Translations under genes and position numbers: made by a program
Notes under the pieces: generated by a model
Database searches by the model: none
The model's input: only the letters and a program-made list of their open reading frames with translations
What the model was told of the DNA's origin: nothing
Shown here: piece by piece, positions 35,133 through 43,589 of the stretch
Position numbering within the stretch: the first letter of the stretch is position 1
Layout: every line of letters begins with the position of its first letter
From: LSUCC0057 sp048549915
Lineage (GTDB): Bacteria > Pseudomonadota > Gammaproteobacteria > Pseudomonadales > Porticoccaceae
Assembly (NCBI GenBank): GCA_048549915.1
Contig: JBLYYE010000045.1
Span: 1 to 48,115, forward strand
Length of the DNA stretch: 48,115 bases
Reading direction: 5' to 3'

Positions 35133-36971
35133 CTAAATCGACAAACGGTCGATTTTGCGACCGCCGTAGATAACATTGACCATCGCCCGGGTGACCACAA
35201 TGGAGGTAAACATCGAGGTAATGATGCCCAACGACAGTGTTACCGCAAAACCTTGGACCGGCCCGGAACCAATCAAGTAGAGGATCATCGCGACAATCAA
35301 GGTGGTTAAGTTGGCATCGATAATGGAGACGAAGGCGCGGTCGTAACCGGCGCTGATAGCTGCCTGGGGCTTAAGCCCGACGTTGAGCTCTTCACGTATG
35401 CGCGAAAAGATCAGCACATTGGCATCCACCGCCATACCCACCGTCAATACAATACCGGCAATCCCTGGCAGGGTAAGAGTCGCGCCCAGTAGCGACATAA
35501 AGGCGACCAAAATCACCAGATTAAGAGACAACGCAATATTCGCATAGATTCCGAATACACGATAAACCACCAGCATAAATAGCAACACCATGCCCATGCC
35601 GATAGTGACCGAACGCACACCTAACTGGATATTTTCGGCGCCCAATGACGGCCCTATGGTGCGCTCTTCAACAATATACATCGGCGCAGCCAAAGCACCG
35701 GCGCGAAGCAACAGCGCTAATTCGGAGGATTCGCGCTGGCTATCCAGGCCGGTGATTCGAAAGCTTTTACCTAGCTGAGCTTGTACCGTAGCGAGACTGA
35801 TGATGTTTTTCTCGACGAAAGGTACCGGGACCATGACCGGCTCTCCCTCATCATCTAGCCCTTTTTCCAAGCGAGTTTTGTATTCGATGAAAAGTACGCC
35901 CAAGCGTTTGCCGATATTGTCTCGGGTGGCGTGACCCATCTGCCAACCACCGCCCGCATCGAGCGTGATATTCACCTGAGGACGGCCATTTTCGTCAAAG
36001 CTAGAGCGCGCATCGGTGACGTTTTCGCCGGTAATGATGGGCGTATTTTGCAACACCGCACTGGTAGCTGCATCGCGGAAGCTGAAGCGCTCGCCCAGTG
36101 CACTGTCCGATTCAAGGCGAAACTCAAGATTGGCAGTTTTACCGATAATACGCTTCGCTTCGGCGGTGTCTTGCACACCAGGCAGCTCGACAACAATACG
36201 GTTTTTACCCTGCCGAGAGACCAATGGCTCTGAAACGCCTAGCTCATTGACTCGATTGCGCAATGAAGTAAGGTTTTGCTTGAGGGCGTTTTCTTGTAGA
36301 TCTTTGAGGGTGATATCGTTGACCACCAACACCAGTGTAAGGGGATTTTGACTGGGGTTAGTCACTGTCGTTAAAGCTTGTGACTGCGCTCGAATCGCTC
36401 TTTCAGCTGCCGCACGCTCCTCTTCATTGCGAAACTGCCCAATCAATTCGGGGCCGACAATTTCTAGCGAACGATAGCGCACACGGGCTTCACGCAGAGC
36501 AACCTTGGCATCCTCGAGCTCGCTCTCTAAGCGGGTGGCAAGAGCCGCATCCAGATCGACCTCTAACAAAAAGTGGACACCGCCACTCAGATCAAGACCG
36601 AGCTTCATCGGCGAGGCCCCAAAATTGCGCAACCAATCGGGCGTAGTCGGTGCGAGGTTGAGCGCGACAATATAGGCGCCACCTAAACTCTGCTGAATCA
36701 CTTCCTTGGCACTCAGCTGCTGCTCTTTATCGCGCAACCGAATCAGAATCGCTTCGCCGTCGGCGACGCCTTCAAAATGTTCAATATTGGCTTCATCCAA
36801 AGAGCGCTCAACCTGCCTGAGCACATCCTCGTCAATCACCATTGCACCACTCTGTCCAGAGAGCTGAATAGCCGGGTCGGGCGGGTAGAGATTAGGGGCT
36901 GCGTAGATAAAACCTAAAGTAATTGCGAGAAGAATCATCAGATTCTTCCACAGAGGGTATTTGTTTGGCAT
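35133..36971 (-). CDS. secD: SecD, protein-export membrane protein
   Basis: Larger subunit of the SecDF complex, 612 residues. The first membrane helix (about 8-27) is followed by a large periplasmic part with LGLDLSGGVHFLLEVD, then five membrane segments with GMAVDANVLIFSRIREE. The start has an AAAGGACAG ribosome site. In most relatives yajC lies directly upstream; here the upstream gene is an unrelated permease 80 bases away, and that gap contains a TATAAT on the minus strand (37007-37002), so secDF may have its own promoter. Confidence 0.96.
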   Translation of the reverse strand: MPNKYPLWKNLMILLAITLGFIYAAPNLYPPDPAIQLSGQSGAMVIDEDVLRQVERSLDEANIEHFEGVADGEAILIRLRDKEQQLSAKEVIQQSLGGAYIVALNLAPTTPDWLRNFGASPMKLGLDLSGGVHFLLEVDLDAALATRLESELEDAKVALREARVRYRSLEIVGPELIGQFRNEEERAAAERAIRAQSQALTTVTNPSQNPLTLVLVVNDITLKDLQENALKQNLTSLRNRVNELGVSEPLVSRQGKNRIVVELPGVQDTAEAKRIIGKTANLEFRLESDSALGERFSFRDAATSAVLQNTPIITGENVTDARSSFDENGRPQVNITLDAGGGWQMGHATRDNIGKRLGVLFIEYKTRLEKGLDDEGEPVMVPVPFVEKNIISLATVQAQLGKSFRITGLDSQRESSELALLLRAGALAAPMYIVEERTIGPSLGAENIQLGVRSVTIGMGMVLLFMLVVYRVFGIYANIALSLNLVILVAFMSLLGATLTLPGIAGIVLTVGMAVDANVLIFSRIREELNVGLKPQAAISAGYDRAFVSIIDANLTTLIVAMILYLIGSGPVQGFAVTLSLGIITSMFTSIVVTRAMVNVIYGGRKIDRLSI

Positions 36972-37051
36972 TGGCAGAGCTGTCCTTTCGATTAGGCAGC
37001 CATTATAGCCGCTGCAACCGCTTGGTTAACAGAGCTGCAGACGATTCAGCC

Positions 37052-38176
37052 TCAACTGACAAACAAGTTCATCAGCGCACCGATCAAAACCACCTGAGGC
37101 AGAGTAATAAGCGGCAAAAATAGCGCTATTTTCCAAGAGCCGGTCAGATCTCGCAGCACCATAATCTCGGTGTAATCCGTGGCCACACCGGCCATCAAAA
37201 AAGTAAAACCATTGCCCGGTGCTGCGGCGCGAGTGACGATATCTGCGGCAATCGGCGTTGAGCCTTCAGAGCAGACCTCAATAATGGTCGCCGCCAGCAA
37301 GGTGGCGAAAAGGCCTGCTAAAGTCGGCCCAAACCACATTTGATAGCTTTCAAGCGGCACCAATGCGCGCACTGCTACCGCGAGTAATAGTCCAAAAAAC
37401 AACCAGCGAAAAACCATCTTCGAACCGCGCAGACCGTCCACAAGCAAGGCGACCAATCCCTTCCAGCTCTTCTCACTGTTCTGCCAAGCCTCTGCAAACA
37501 GAGCTTTGACACTACTCTGCTGCACACTTGGCAGAGCTAAAGTATTAGGATTTTGCGGCAACTTTCCGGCCGCCACTAAGCGGTCAAATAAAAGTCCAGA
37601 GACGATACCAATCAACATCGATGCGGCAATGAATAGCAGCGTCCACCCCCAACCAATTAGAGCGATCAAAACAATCGTCAACGACAGTGAATTCCACGGA
37701 CTGGCGATGAGGAAGGCCATCAACTGACCGAGACTGGCGCCGCGCTGATAGAGTTTGGTGCCCACCATTAAAATACCGTGACTACAGAGATCGAGCAGCA
37801 CCCCAGCAAAAGTCGCACGGCAGATACCGACCAAACTACCGCCCTGGCCGAGCAGCCCCATGATGAGCTCGCGCGGCAGGCGCTCGAGCAGACCGACGAA
37901 GAAAATCGCCATTAACAGCCCCCACCACATGGTATTCATCAGCTCGTAAATGCCACTGCTAGCCGTGGCCAACCACACCGGCAGCCCGCTCGTGTCTGTT
38001 GCTAAAAGAGCTGTGGCATAGAGCAGAGCGACTCCAGTGGCGCCAAAGCGCAGCAAATAATCCGGGCGCGCTTTTGTACTGTTACAGCAGCTCGTAGAGC
38101 CTACTGCAGAGTGCGCTGGTTCATTTTCTGCAGCTGGTTTTGGCTTCGGCGCTGGCGGAGGGCAACAACTACTCAT
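37052..38176 (-). CDS. Permease of the ArsP/SO_0444 (DUF318) family
   Basis: Membrane transporter with about eight to ten membrane segments, likely for efflux of a metal or organoarsenical. Family marks are LDLCSHGILMVG and EVCSEGSTPIA, each with a membrane cysteine. I chose the ATG at 38176, which gives 374 residues and a cysteine-rich N-terminus (MSSCCPPP and a later SCC pair), a possible metal-binding tail. The open frame begins at a GTG at 38260 only 14 bases from a likely -10 sequence, so that start is unlikely. The cysteines suggest soft metals (Cu, Zn, As); the exact substrate is unknown. Confidence 0.8.
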   Translation of the reverse strand: MSSCCPPPAPKPKPAAENEPAHSAVGSTSCCNSTKARPDYLLRFGATGVALLYATALLATDTSGLPVWLATASSGIYELMNTMWWGLLMAIFFVGLLERLPRELIMGLLGQGGSLVGICRATFAGVLLDLCSHGILMVGTKLYQRGASLGQLMAFLIASPWNSLSLTIVLIALIGWGWTLLFIAASMLIGIVSGLLFDRLVAAGKLPQNPNTLALPSVQQSSVKALFAEAWQNSEKSWKGLVALLVDGLRGSKMVFRWLFFGLLLAVAVRALVPLESYQMWFGPTLAGLFATLLAATIIEVCSEGSTPIAADIVTRAAAPGNGFTFLMAGVATDYTEIMVLRDLTGSWKIALFLPLITLPQVVLIGALMNLFVS

Positions 38177-38244
38177 AATTAAACTCGCGGGTTGATCTGA
38201 CCGCACAACCCGACTAGGGTGGGCGCTTTTAGAGAAAACATCGA

Positions 38245-38279
38245 TATAATGGCGTTTCACTGCACTGTTGGCAATTATA
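38245..38279. promoter_or_regulatory. Two divergent -10-like TATAAT sequences
   Basis: TATAAT on the plus strand at 38245-38250 points to the kinase-like gene, and on the minus strand at 38279-38274 to the permease. Neither has a convincing -35 box. They lie inside the upstream open frames, which supports the later starts chosen for both genes. Confidence 0.35.
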
Positions 38280-38312
38280 CTGCGGCCAAACCGTCGACTA
38301 GAGATACCCGCT

Positions 38313-39725
38313 ATGGTTACAAGATTTCTGTTCAGATCGTGTCTAGATAAGGGCTCAAAAGCAATATCTAGCTTGGTAGCAATTGCTGCTGCCCCGTTGG
38401 CAGCGGCCTCTCCGCTGCAAGTGTTTCGCTATGCCGATGGCTCCACCAATTGGCAGTACGTCTCCAATACCAGCGGTTCGCTGCTGATTATTGCACTGAG
38501 CTATGTGGTCATTCGGTTATTTTTAAGCCGGTCTGAATCGCGCCGCTACTCGCGCCAACTGGAAAAAATTCGCAACGAGCTCGAAGAGCGCGTTCAGCAG
38601 CGCACCGCGACGCTGGACGAATTCAATCAGCTGCTCAAAGAGAGCAACCTGGCATTGGAGAGCGAGGCTTCCGAACACAAGCAGACCGCCCAGCAACTCC
38701 AACAGTCGGAACACTACCTCAGCAATGTACTTGCATCGATGCCACTTATTTTGATTGGACTGGATCAAAAGGGGGCGGTAACTCAATGGAACCGCAGGGC
38801 TGCTGAGATAAGTGGTATTAACACAGAGCAAGCTGTTGGCAGTAACCTCTGGGAGGTCTACCCGGCGATTACCGTGCAACCTGGACAGGTCAACCAAGCC
38901 CTAACTCAGAGCAAAACTGTCACGATCAAACACAGCCAGCGCGGCCAGTACCACTTTGATATCACTATCTACCCGCTCAGCAACAGCAGTGAACCAGGAG
39001 TAGTGCTGCTAATCGACGATGTGACTGACCGCATTTTGGCTGAAAATAGTTTGGTACAGCGCGACAAAATGTCCTCTATGGGTGAGCTTGCCGCGGTGAT
39101 GGCTCGCGATCTCAACACCCCTTTGGCTGCGGTCGCAGAGGCGATAGCCAGCAATGACAACGCTGTGGCGGCCGATCGCAATCAGCAGGCCCAGTCAATA
39201 ATTGCCAACTTGGTGAGTTTTTCACAACAGCGTGGCGGAGAGATCGCCGCGATAGATTTAATCGATCTAACCGAAACGGCCCTCAGTCAAGCCAGCCAGC
39301 TGTTCTCCGCAGCTAACGGCTTACTGTTCAGCGAAATAGAGCTGGAGAAAATCTACCCACAACAGCTGCCCGCCGCTCCCGGCTACCGGCCTGAATTAGA
39401 ACAGGTACTGCTGAGTTTGTTGCGTCACGCCTGCTCTGCCCTGGCAGAAGCAGAAAATCCAAAACTGCGCATTGAACTGCGCGAACGCAGTGGCGATGCC
39501 TGGATCTCAATACAATTTCACGGCACTGCACTGAGCGATCAACAGCAACGCTACCTGTTTGAACCCGCTTACCGAGAAGCGGGCGGTAAAGCCGAGCCAC
39601 TGGATGCCTCACAGCGGCTCTCTTTCGCCCACTTTATTGTCTGTGAGCAACACCATGGTAATTTGGCAGTCACCTCAGATACACAGCACGGCACGACATT
39701 TCATCTGCGTCTGCCTCTCGCTTAG
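38313..39725 (+). CDS. PAS-domain sensor-kinase-like protein lacking key catalytic residues
   Basis: Membrane protein of 470 residues built like a histidine kinase: a signal/TM region and a second TM (about 50-70), a coiled coil (about 78-140), a PAS domain (about 140-245), a dimerisation helix region and an ATPase-like domain (about 360-470). The phosphoacceptor box reads MARDLNTPL, so the usual His-Glu is Arg265-Asp266. In the N box the Asn position is His372 (LLRHACSAL), and the Asp of the DxGxG box is His403 (QFHGTAL). It is therefore probably not an autophosphorylating kinase. The ATG at 38313 is preferred over a TTG at 38268. No response regulator is next to it. Confidence 0.85.
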   Translation: MVTRFLFRSCLDKGSKAISSLVAIAAAPLAAASPLQVFRYADGSTNWQYVSNTSGSLLIIALSYVVIRLFLSRSESRRYSRQLEKIRNELEERVQQRTATLDEFNQLLKESNLALESEASEHKQTAQQLQQSEHYLSNVLASMPLILIGLDQKGAVTQWNRRAAEISGINTEQAVGSNLWEVYPAITVQPGQVNQALTQSKTVTIKHSQRGQYHFDITIYPLSNSSEPGVVLLIDDVTDRILAENSLVQRDKMSSMGELAAVMARDLNTPLAAVAEAIASNDNAVAADRNQQAQSIIANLVSFSQQRGGEIAAIDLIDLTETALSQASQLFSAANGLLFSEIELEKIYPQQLPAAPGYRPELEQVLLSLLRHACSALAEAENPKLRIELRERSGDAWISIQFHGTALSDQQQRYLFEPAYREAGGKAEPLDASQRLSFAHFIVCEQHHGNLAVTSDTQHGTTFHLRLPLA

Positions 39726-39726
39726 T

Positions 39727-42240
39727 TTAGCGATTGAGCTGACGCAGCAGCTGCAGAGGTGGCAAACCCACGCTGCGCGCACTGTAGGCGACGCCTAGAA
39801 GCGACACCAGTAGAGCCCCGCCCAGCGGACCCACCAGCCAGATCCATGGGTGAAGCTGTAGCGATCCAGCAAACAGCTGCTGAGCTATCACCACCAAAGT
39901 CAGCTCTGCAGCCAGTGCAGCAACCAGCCCCGCTACCCCGCCGAGCAGTGCAAATTCCACTGCTTGCAGCTGCAACACCGTGCGACGAGAACTGCCCAGC
40001 GTGCGCAGAAGAGCGCTCTGTTGCAGCCTAGTCGGCATCGACAGTGCCACTCCCGCGTAGAGAATCAGCACACCGCACAACAGTATCATCCCCGTCATCA
40101 TCTGCAGCCCTTGTGTCACCTGATAAACCACAGACTGTATCTGCGCGATCACCTTGTCTAACTCAATAACCACCACTGTTGGATAGCGGCGCAGCAGATC
40201 GTTAATAACCATTTTTTCGCTGGCGGGAATATGCAAACTGGTGATGCCCGAACGTGGAAAATCTTCTAGCACCCCCTCGGGAAACAGAAAATAAAAGTTT
40301 GGCGTCATGCTCTCCCAGCGCAAAGAACGGGTATTGACCAACTGCGCTTCAAAACGCAAACCACCCAAGCTAAAGGTAACAAGGTCACCCAAACTGAGCC
40401 CCAGCTCTTCTGCGAGCTCTACCTCTATCGACATCGGTACCGGGCCATCGTTGGCCGCAGTATCAGCTTGCCACCACTCACCCGCCACTAGCTGGTTATT
40501 CTCTGGCAAGGTCGCACTCCAACTGAGATTGAGCTCTCGGTTGAGCGATTCATGGCGCTCTTTAAGGTCGGCCGGCGGTGGCGCACCGTTGATCTCGACC
40601 AAGCGCCCGCGCACCATCGAAAACCAGCCAGCGCTCTCTAAACCGCGTTCAGCGAGGAGAGCTTTTACCGGCTCTAACTCATAGGGGGCGACATTAACTA
40701 AAAAGTGGTTGGGGGCATCGTCCGCCAACTGCCAGCGCCACTCTTCGATCAGCGAGCCGCGCACCACAGCCATAACCAGCAGCAGTGCAATAGCTGCAGC
40801 AAAACCCAGCATCTGCAGCTGACTTTGCAGGCGCTGCCGCCACAGGTTGGCCGCCGCCATGCGCCAGACGCCACCCAGCCGACTAAAGAATCGGCGCAAA
40901 ATTGCCAGAACAAACAATGCCAAAGTGCCAATAAAAACTGCCACTGCGGTCAATGCAGCAACCATACCGAGAGTGATCCAAAAATTGCCACTGTAACCGT
41001 ACAGCAGAAGCACCGCGACTGCGCCACCAATAAAAAGGCGCACGGCTGTTGTCATCGGACTGCCTGTGATTTCTGAGCGCAACACAGCCAGCGCAGAAAG
41101 CTGTGGCAAGTGCCACAGCGCGGGCAGCGCGAAACCGAGCAATGACAGCACCCCGGTAGCGATACCGACCAACCAAGGCTGCAGGCTCGCTGCTGGTAAC
41201 TCGGCGGGAAGATAGTCAGCCAACACCGCCAATAGTGCTGTGTGAAATAGCCAACCCAGTAACAATCCCAATGCGGTGCCGACTATCGCCAGAAGCGAAA
41301 CTTGCACCAGGTAAAAACGGCGCACCTCAAAGCTGCGCAGTCCCCAACATTTAAACAGCGCTACTTGCGCCAGCTGGCGGTCAGCAAACTGGCGACTGGC
41401 CAAGGCCAGCGCTACACCGGCCAATATCACTCCAATGGAACCGGCCAACAACAAAAATTTTCGGCCGCGGTCAACGGTATCGGCAATACTCGCCTCAGCA
41501 CCATCCGGGGTGATTATTTTCCAGTGTTGATCGGCGCGCAGCTCCAAGTCGGCAGCCAATTGCGCTTGCAGTGCAGCTAAACTCCCGCTCTTACCCGCCA
41601 TTAAAAAACGGTAACTAACACGGCTACCGGGCTGGATCACCGCAGCTGCCTGCAGATCTGCATAGTGCATCAATACTCGGGCACCAAACAGCGAGAAACT
41701 TCCGCCGCGATCCGGCTCAGTCACCACTACTTGGGTAATTTTGAGCTGCGTGGCACCTAGCTCAATGGTATCACCTAACTCAACGTCGAGGAGTGGCAGT
41801 AACCGTGAATCCACCCAGACCTCACCTACTTCCGGTCCTGTACCCACAGCCTGCCAATCACTCTGCAGTTGACTAAATGGCTGTTGTGAGACCACCACTT
41901 CTCCTCGCAACGGGTAGCCGCCATCAACCGCTTTGACAGCGGCCAGATGCATTTCGTCACCCGCGTAAACCATCGAGTTAAACGAGGCGGTGCGCGTCGT
42001 GTGCAGTTCGGCATGATTCGCCCACTCAGCCCAATCAGAGGGTGGCTCATGCGGACCGCGCACCACCAAATCGGCCGCTAGGAAAGTGGCCGACTGCTCA
42101 GTCAGAGCCAGCTGTACCCGATCGGCCAGCAGCGACACCGAGGTGACCACAGCCACCGCTAAGAGCAGTGCACCCGCTACTAACTGCAACGCACCGGCAC
42201 GCCAACTACGCCACAATAATTTTATCGGCAGAGCAATCAT
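39727..42240 (-). CDS. ybbP: ABC transporter permease, YbbP/FtsX family
   Basis: Large membrane protein of 837 residues with two FtsX-type permease repeats: one N-terminal helix, a long periplasmic part, about three helices near 255-370, a second set in the centre (about 395-490) and a final set near 715-830. It works with the ATPase encoded just upstream; their stop and start overlap as ATGA. The YbbA-YbbP pair next to tesA is known in E. coli, where its substrate is unclear. Its stop lies one base from that of the convergent kinase-like gene. Confidence 0.9.
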   Translation of the reverse strand: MIALPIKLLWRSWRAGALQLVAGALLLAVAVVTSVSLLADRVQLALTEQSATFLAADLVVRGPHEPPSDWAEWANHAELHTTRTASFNSMVYAGDEMHLAAVKAVDGGYPLRGEVVVSQQPFSQLQSDWQAVGTGPEVGEVWVDSRLLPLLDVELGDTIELGATQLKITQVVVTEPDRGGSFSLFGARVLMHYADLQAAAVIQPGSRVSYRFLMAGKSGSLAALQAQLAADLELRADQHWKIITPDGAEASIADTVDRGRKFLLLAGSIGVILAGVALALASRQFADRQLAQVALFKCWGLRSFEVRRFYLVQVSLLAIVGTALGLLLGWLFHTALLAVLADYLPAELPAASLQPWLVGIATGVLSLLGFALPALWHLPQLSALAVLRSEITGSPMTTAVRLFIGGAVAVLLLYGYSGNFWITLGMVAALTAVAVFIGTLALFVLAILRRFFSRLGGVWRMAAANLWRQRLQSQLQMLGFAAAIALLLVMAVVRGSLIEEWRWQLADDAPNHFLVNVAPYELEPVKALLAERGLESAGWFSMVRGRLVEINGAPPPADLKERHESLNRELNLSWSATLPENNQLVAGEWWQADTAANDGPVPMSIEVELAEELGLSLGDLVTFSLGGLRFEAQLVNTRSLRWESMTPNFYFLFPEGVLEDFPRSGITSLHIPASEKMVINDLLRRYPTVVVIELDKVIAQIQSVVYQVTQGLQMMTGMILLCGVLILYAGVALSMPTRLQQSALLRTLGSSRRTVLQLQAVEFALLGGVAGLVAALAAELTLVVIAQQLFAGSLQLHPWIWLVGPLGGALLVSLLGVAYSARSVGLPPLQLLRQLNR

Positions 42241-42908
42241 CGCCGCGCCACAACACTGCCAGCATCAAGCGTTATCTGCTTGCCGCAGCGCTCTGCCAGC
42301 CCGTGCTCGTGAGTTACCAAGACTAATGTGGTGCCCTGTTCTTGATTCATTTCAAACAGCAGCTCGTCAACTGCGCGGCCGGTTACGGTATCGAGGTTTC
42401 CCGTCGGCTCATCGGCAAATAGAATCTCAGCACGGCTGGCAAAGGCGCGCGCTAGAGCGACCCTCTGCTGCTCGCCACCCGAGAGCTGGCTGGGATAGTG
42501 AGCGAGACGTGCAGAGAGCCCAACACGCTCTAGAAACTGAGCCGCCGCACGCTCTGCTCCGGTATCACCGCGCAGCTCTAGCGGCAGAGCAACATTTTCT
42601 AACGCGGTCAAACTGGGTAGAAGTTGAAAGGACTGAAAGACAAAACCTACGTGGCGCTCGCGCAGCGCCGCGCGCTGATCTTCACTCAACTTAGTTATCT
42701 CTTCACCGGCTAAACTGACTGAACCCGAACTAGGTAGATCTAGCCCAGCCAACAGGCCGAGCAGAGTCGACTTGCCCGAACCCGAGGCACCGACAATCGC
42801 CAGTGATTCACCCCGCTCTAAAGCGAGATCAACAGCGTTTAAAATATTTAGTGAACTCCCGGAAACACTCACCTGCTTGGTCAACTGATGCGCTTGTAGT
42901 ATGGTCAC
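42237..42908 (-). CDS. ybbA: ABC transporter ATPase, YbbA-like
   Basis: ATPase of the MacB/LolD class, 223 residues. It has the Walker A motif GASGSGKST, Q-loop FVFQSFQLLP, signature LSGGEQQR, Walker B ILFADEPTG and the H-loop VTHE. The start is a GTG at 42908 preceded by AGGAG. It pairs with the YbbP-type permease downstream and is divergent from tesA, a known gene neighbourhood. Likely role: energy for lipid or lipoprotein release, or other envelope export. Confidence 0.92.
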   Translation of the reverse strand: MTILQAHQLTKQVSVSGSSLNILNAVDLALERGESLAIVGASGSGKSTLLGLLAGLDLPSSGSVSLAGEEITKLSEDQRAALRERHVGFVFQSFQLLPSLTALENVALPLELRGDTGAERAAAQFLERVGLSARLAHYPSQLSGGEQQRVALARAFASRAEILFADEPTGNLDTVTGRAVDELLFEMNQEQGTTLVLVTHEHGLAERCGKQITLDAGSVVARR

Positions 42909-42950
42909 TGCGACTCCTGTGCGAAGGCTTCATTGAAGGGAAAATACTCT

Positions 42951-43589
42951 ATGTACAACTTTATCACGGCCAAACTATTAATTGTTTTTATCACCTTAAT
43001 TGTTACTGGTGGAGCTTCAAGCCAGCCGGTAATGGGTACTAACACTGAACCCAAAACCAAGCTGCTAGTACTGGGCGACAGCCTCAGCGCAGCTTACGGT
43101 ATGTCGATCGAAGAGGGCTGGGTAGCGCTGTTAAGCGAGCAGATGAGCGATGAGTTAATGGTTGTTAATGCCAGTGTCAGCGGCGAAACTAGTGGTGGCG
43201 GGCTGGCTCGTCTGCCGGCGCTATTAGAGCGCCACCGCCCCGACTGGGTGCTGATTGAGCTGGGAGCCAACGACGGCTTGCGCGGCTATCCACTGAGCCG
43301 TCTGCGCGACAACCTAACGGCTAAAATAGCGTTAGTGCGCAACTCAAAAGCCGAGCCGTTGCTGTTTGCCATGGCACTGCCCGCTAACTATGGCGAGCGC
43401 TATACGCGCCAGTTTGCCCAACTCTACCCTGAGCTAGCAGAACAGCATCAACTGGGGCTGCTACCCTTTCAGTTCAGCGATCTACTCGGCCAAACAGAGA
43501 TGATTCAAGAGGATGGCCTACACCCCACCGCCAAAGCACAACCGATCATTGCCCAGCGTGTCGCTGATGCACTGCGGGAACTGCTCTAG
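42951..43589 (+). CDS. tesA: TesA-type arylesterase/acyl-CoA thioesterase
   Basis: Periplasmic SGNH-hydrolase (thioesterase I / lysophospholipase L1 / protease I). The four blocks are visible: LGDSLSAAYG (nucleophile Ser), SGETSGGG (Gly), LIELGANDG (Asn), and EDGLHPTAK (Asp, His). It has a signal peptide of about 27 residues. The ATG at 42951 has GAAGGGA upstream; a TTG at 42933 is less likely. It is divergent from ybbA and convergent with recJ, sharing 4 bases of stop. Confidence 0.92.
   Translation: MYNFITAKLLIVFITLIVTGGASSQPVMGTNTEPKTKLLVLGDSLSAAYGMSIEEGWVALLSEQMSDELMVVNASVSGETSGGGLARLPALLERHRPDWVLIELGANDGLRGYPLSRLRDNLTAKIALVRNSKAEPLLFAMALPANYGERYTRQFAQLYPELAEQHQLGLLPFQFSDLLGQTEMIQEDGLHPTAKAQPIIAQRVADALRELL

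Noticed and set aside
35123..35200. N-terminal extension of secF
   Set aside because: It overlaps secD, lacks a ribosome site and does not look like a SecF N-terminus; the ATG at 35122 has AGGAG upstream.
38177..38312. Upstream GTG and TTG starts for the permease and the kinase-like protein
   Set aside because: Both open-frame extensions cover likely -10 sequences and have no ribosome site; the later ATG starts give better N-termini.
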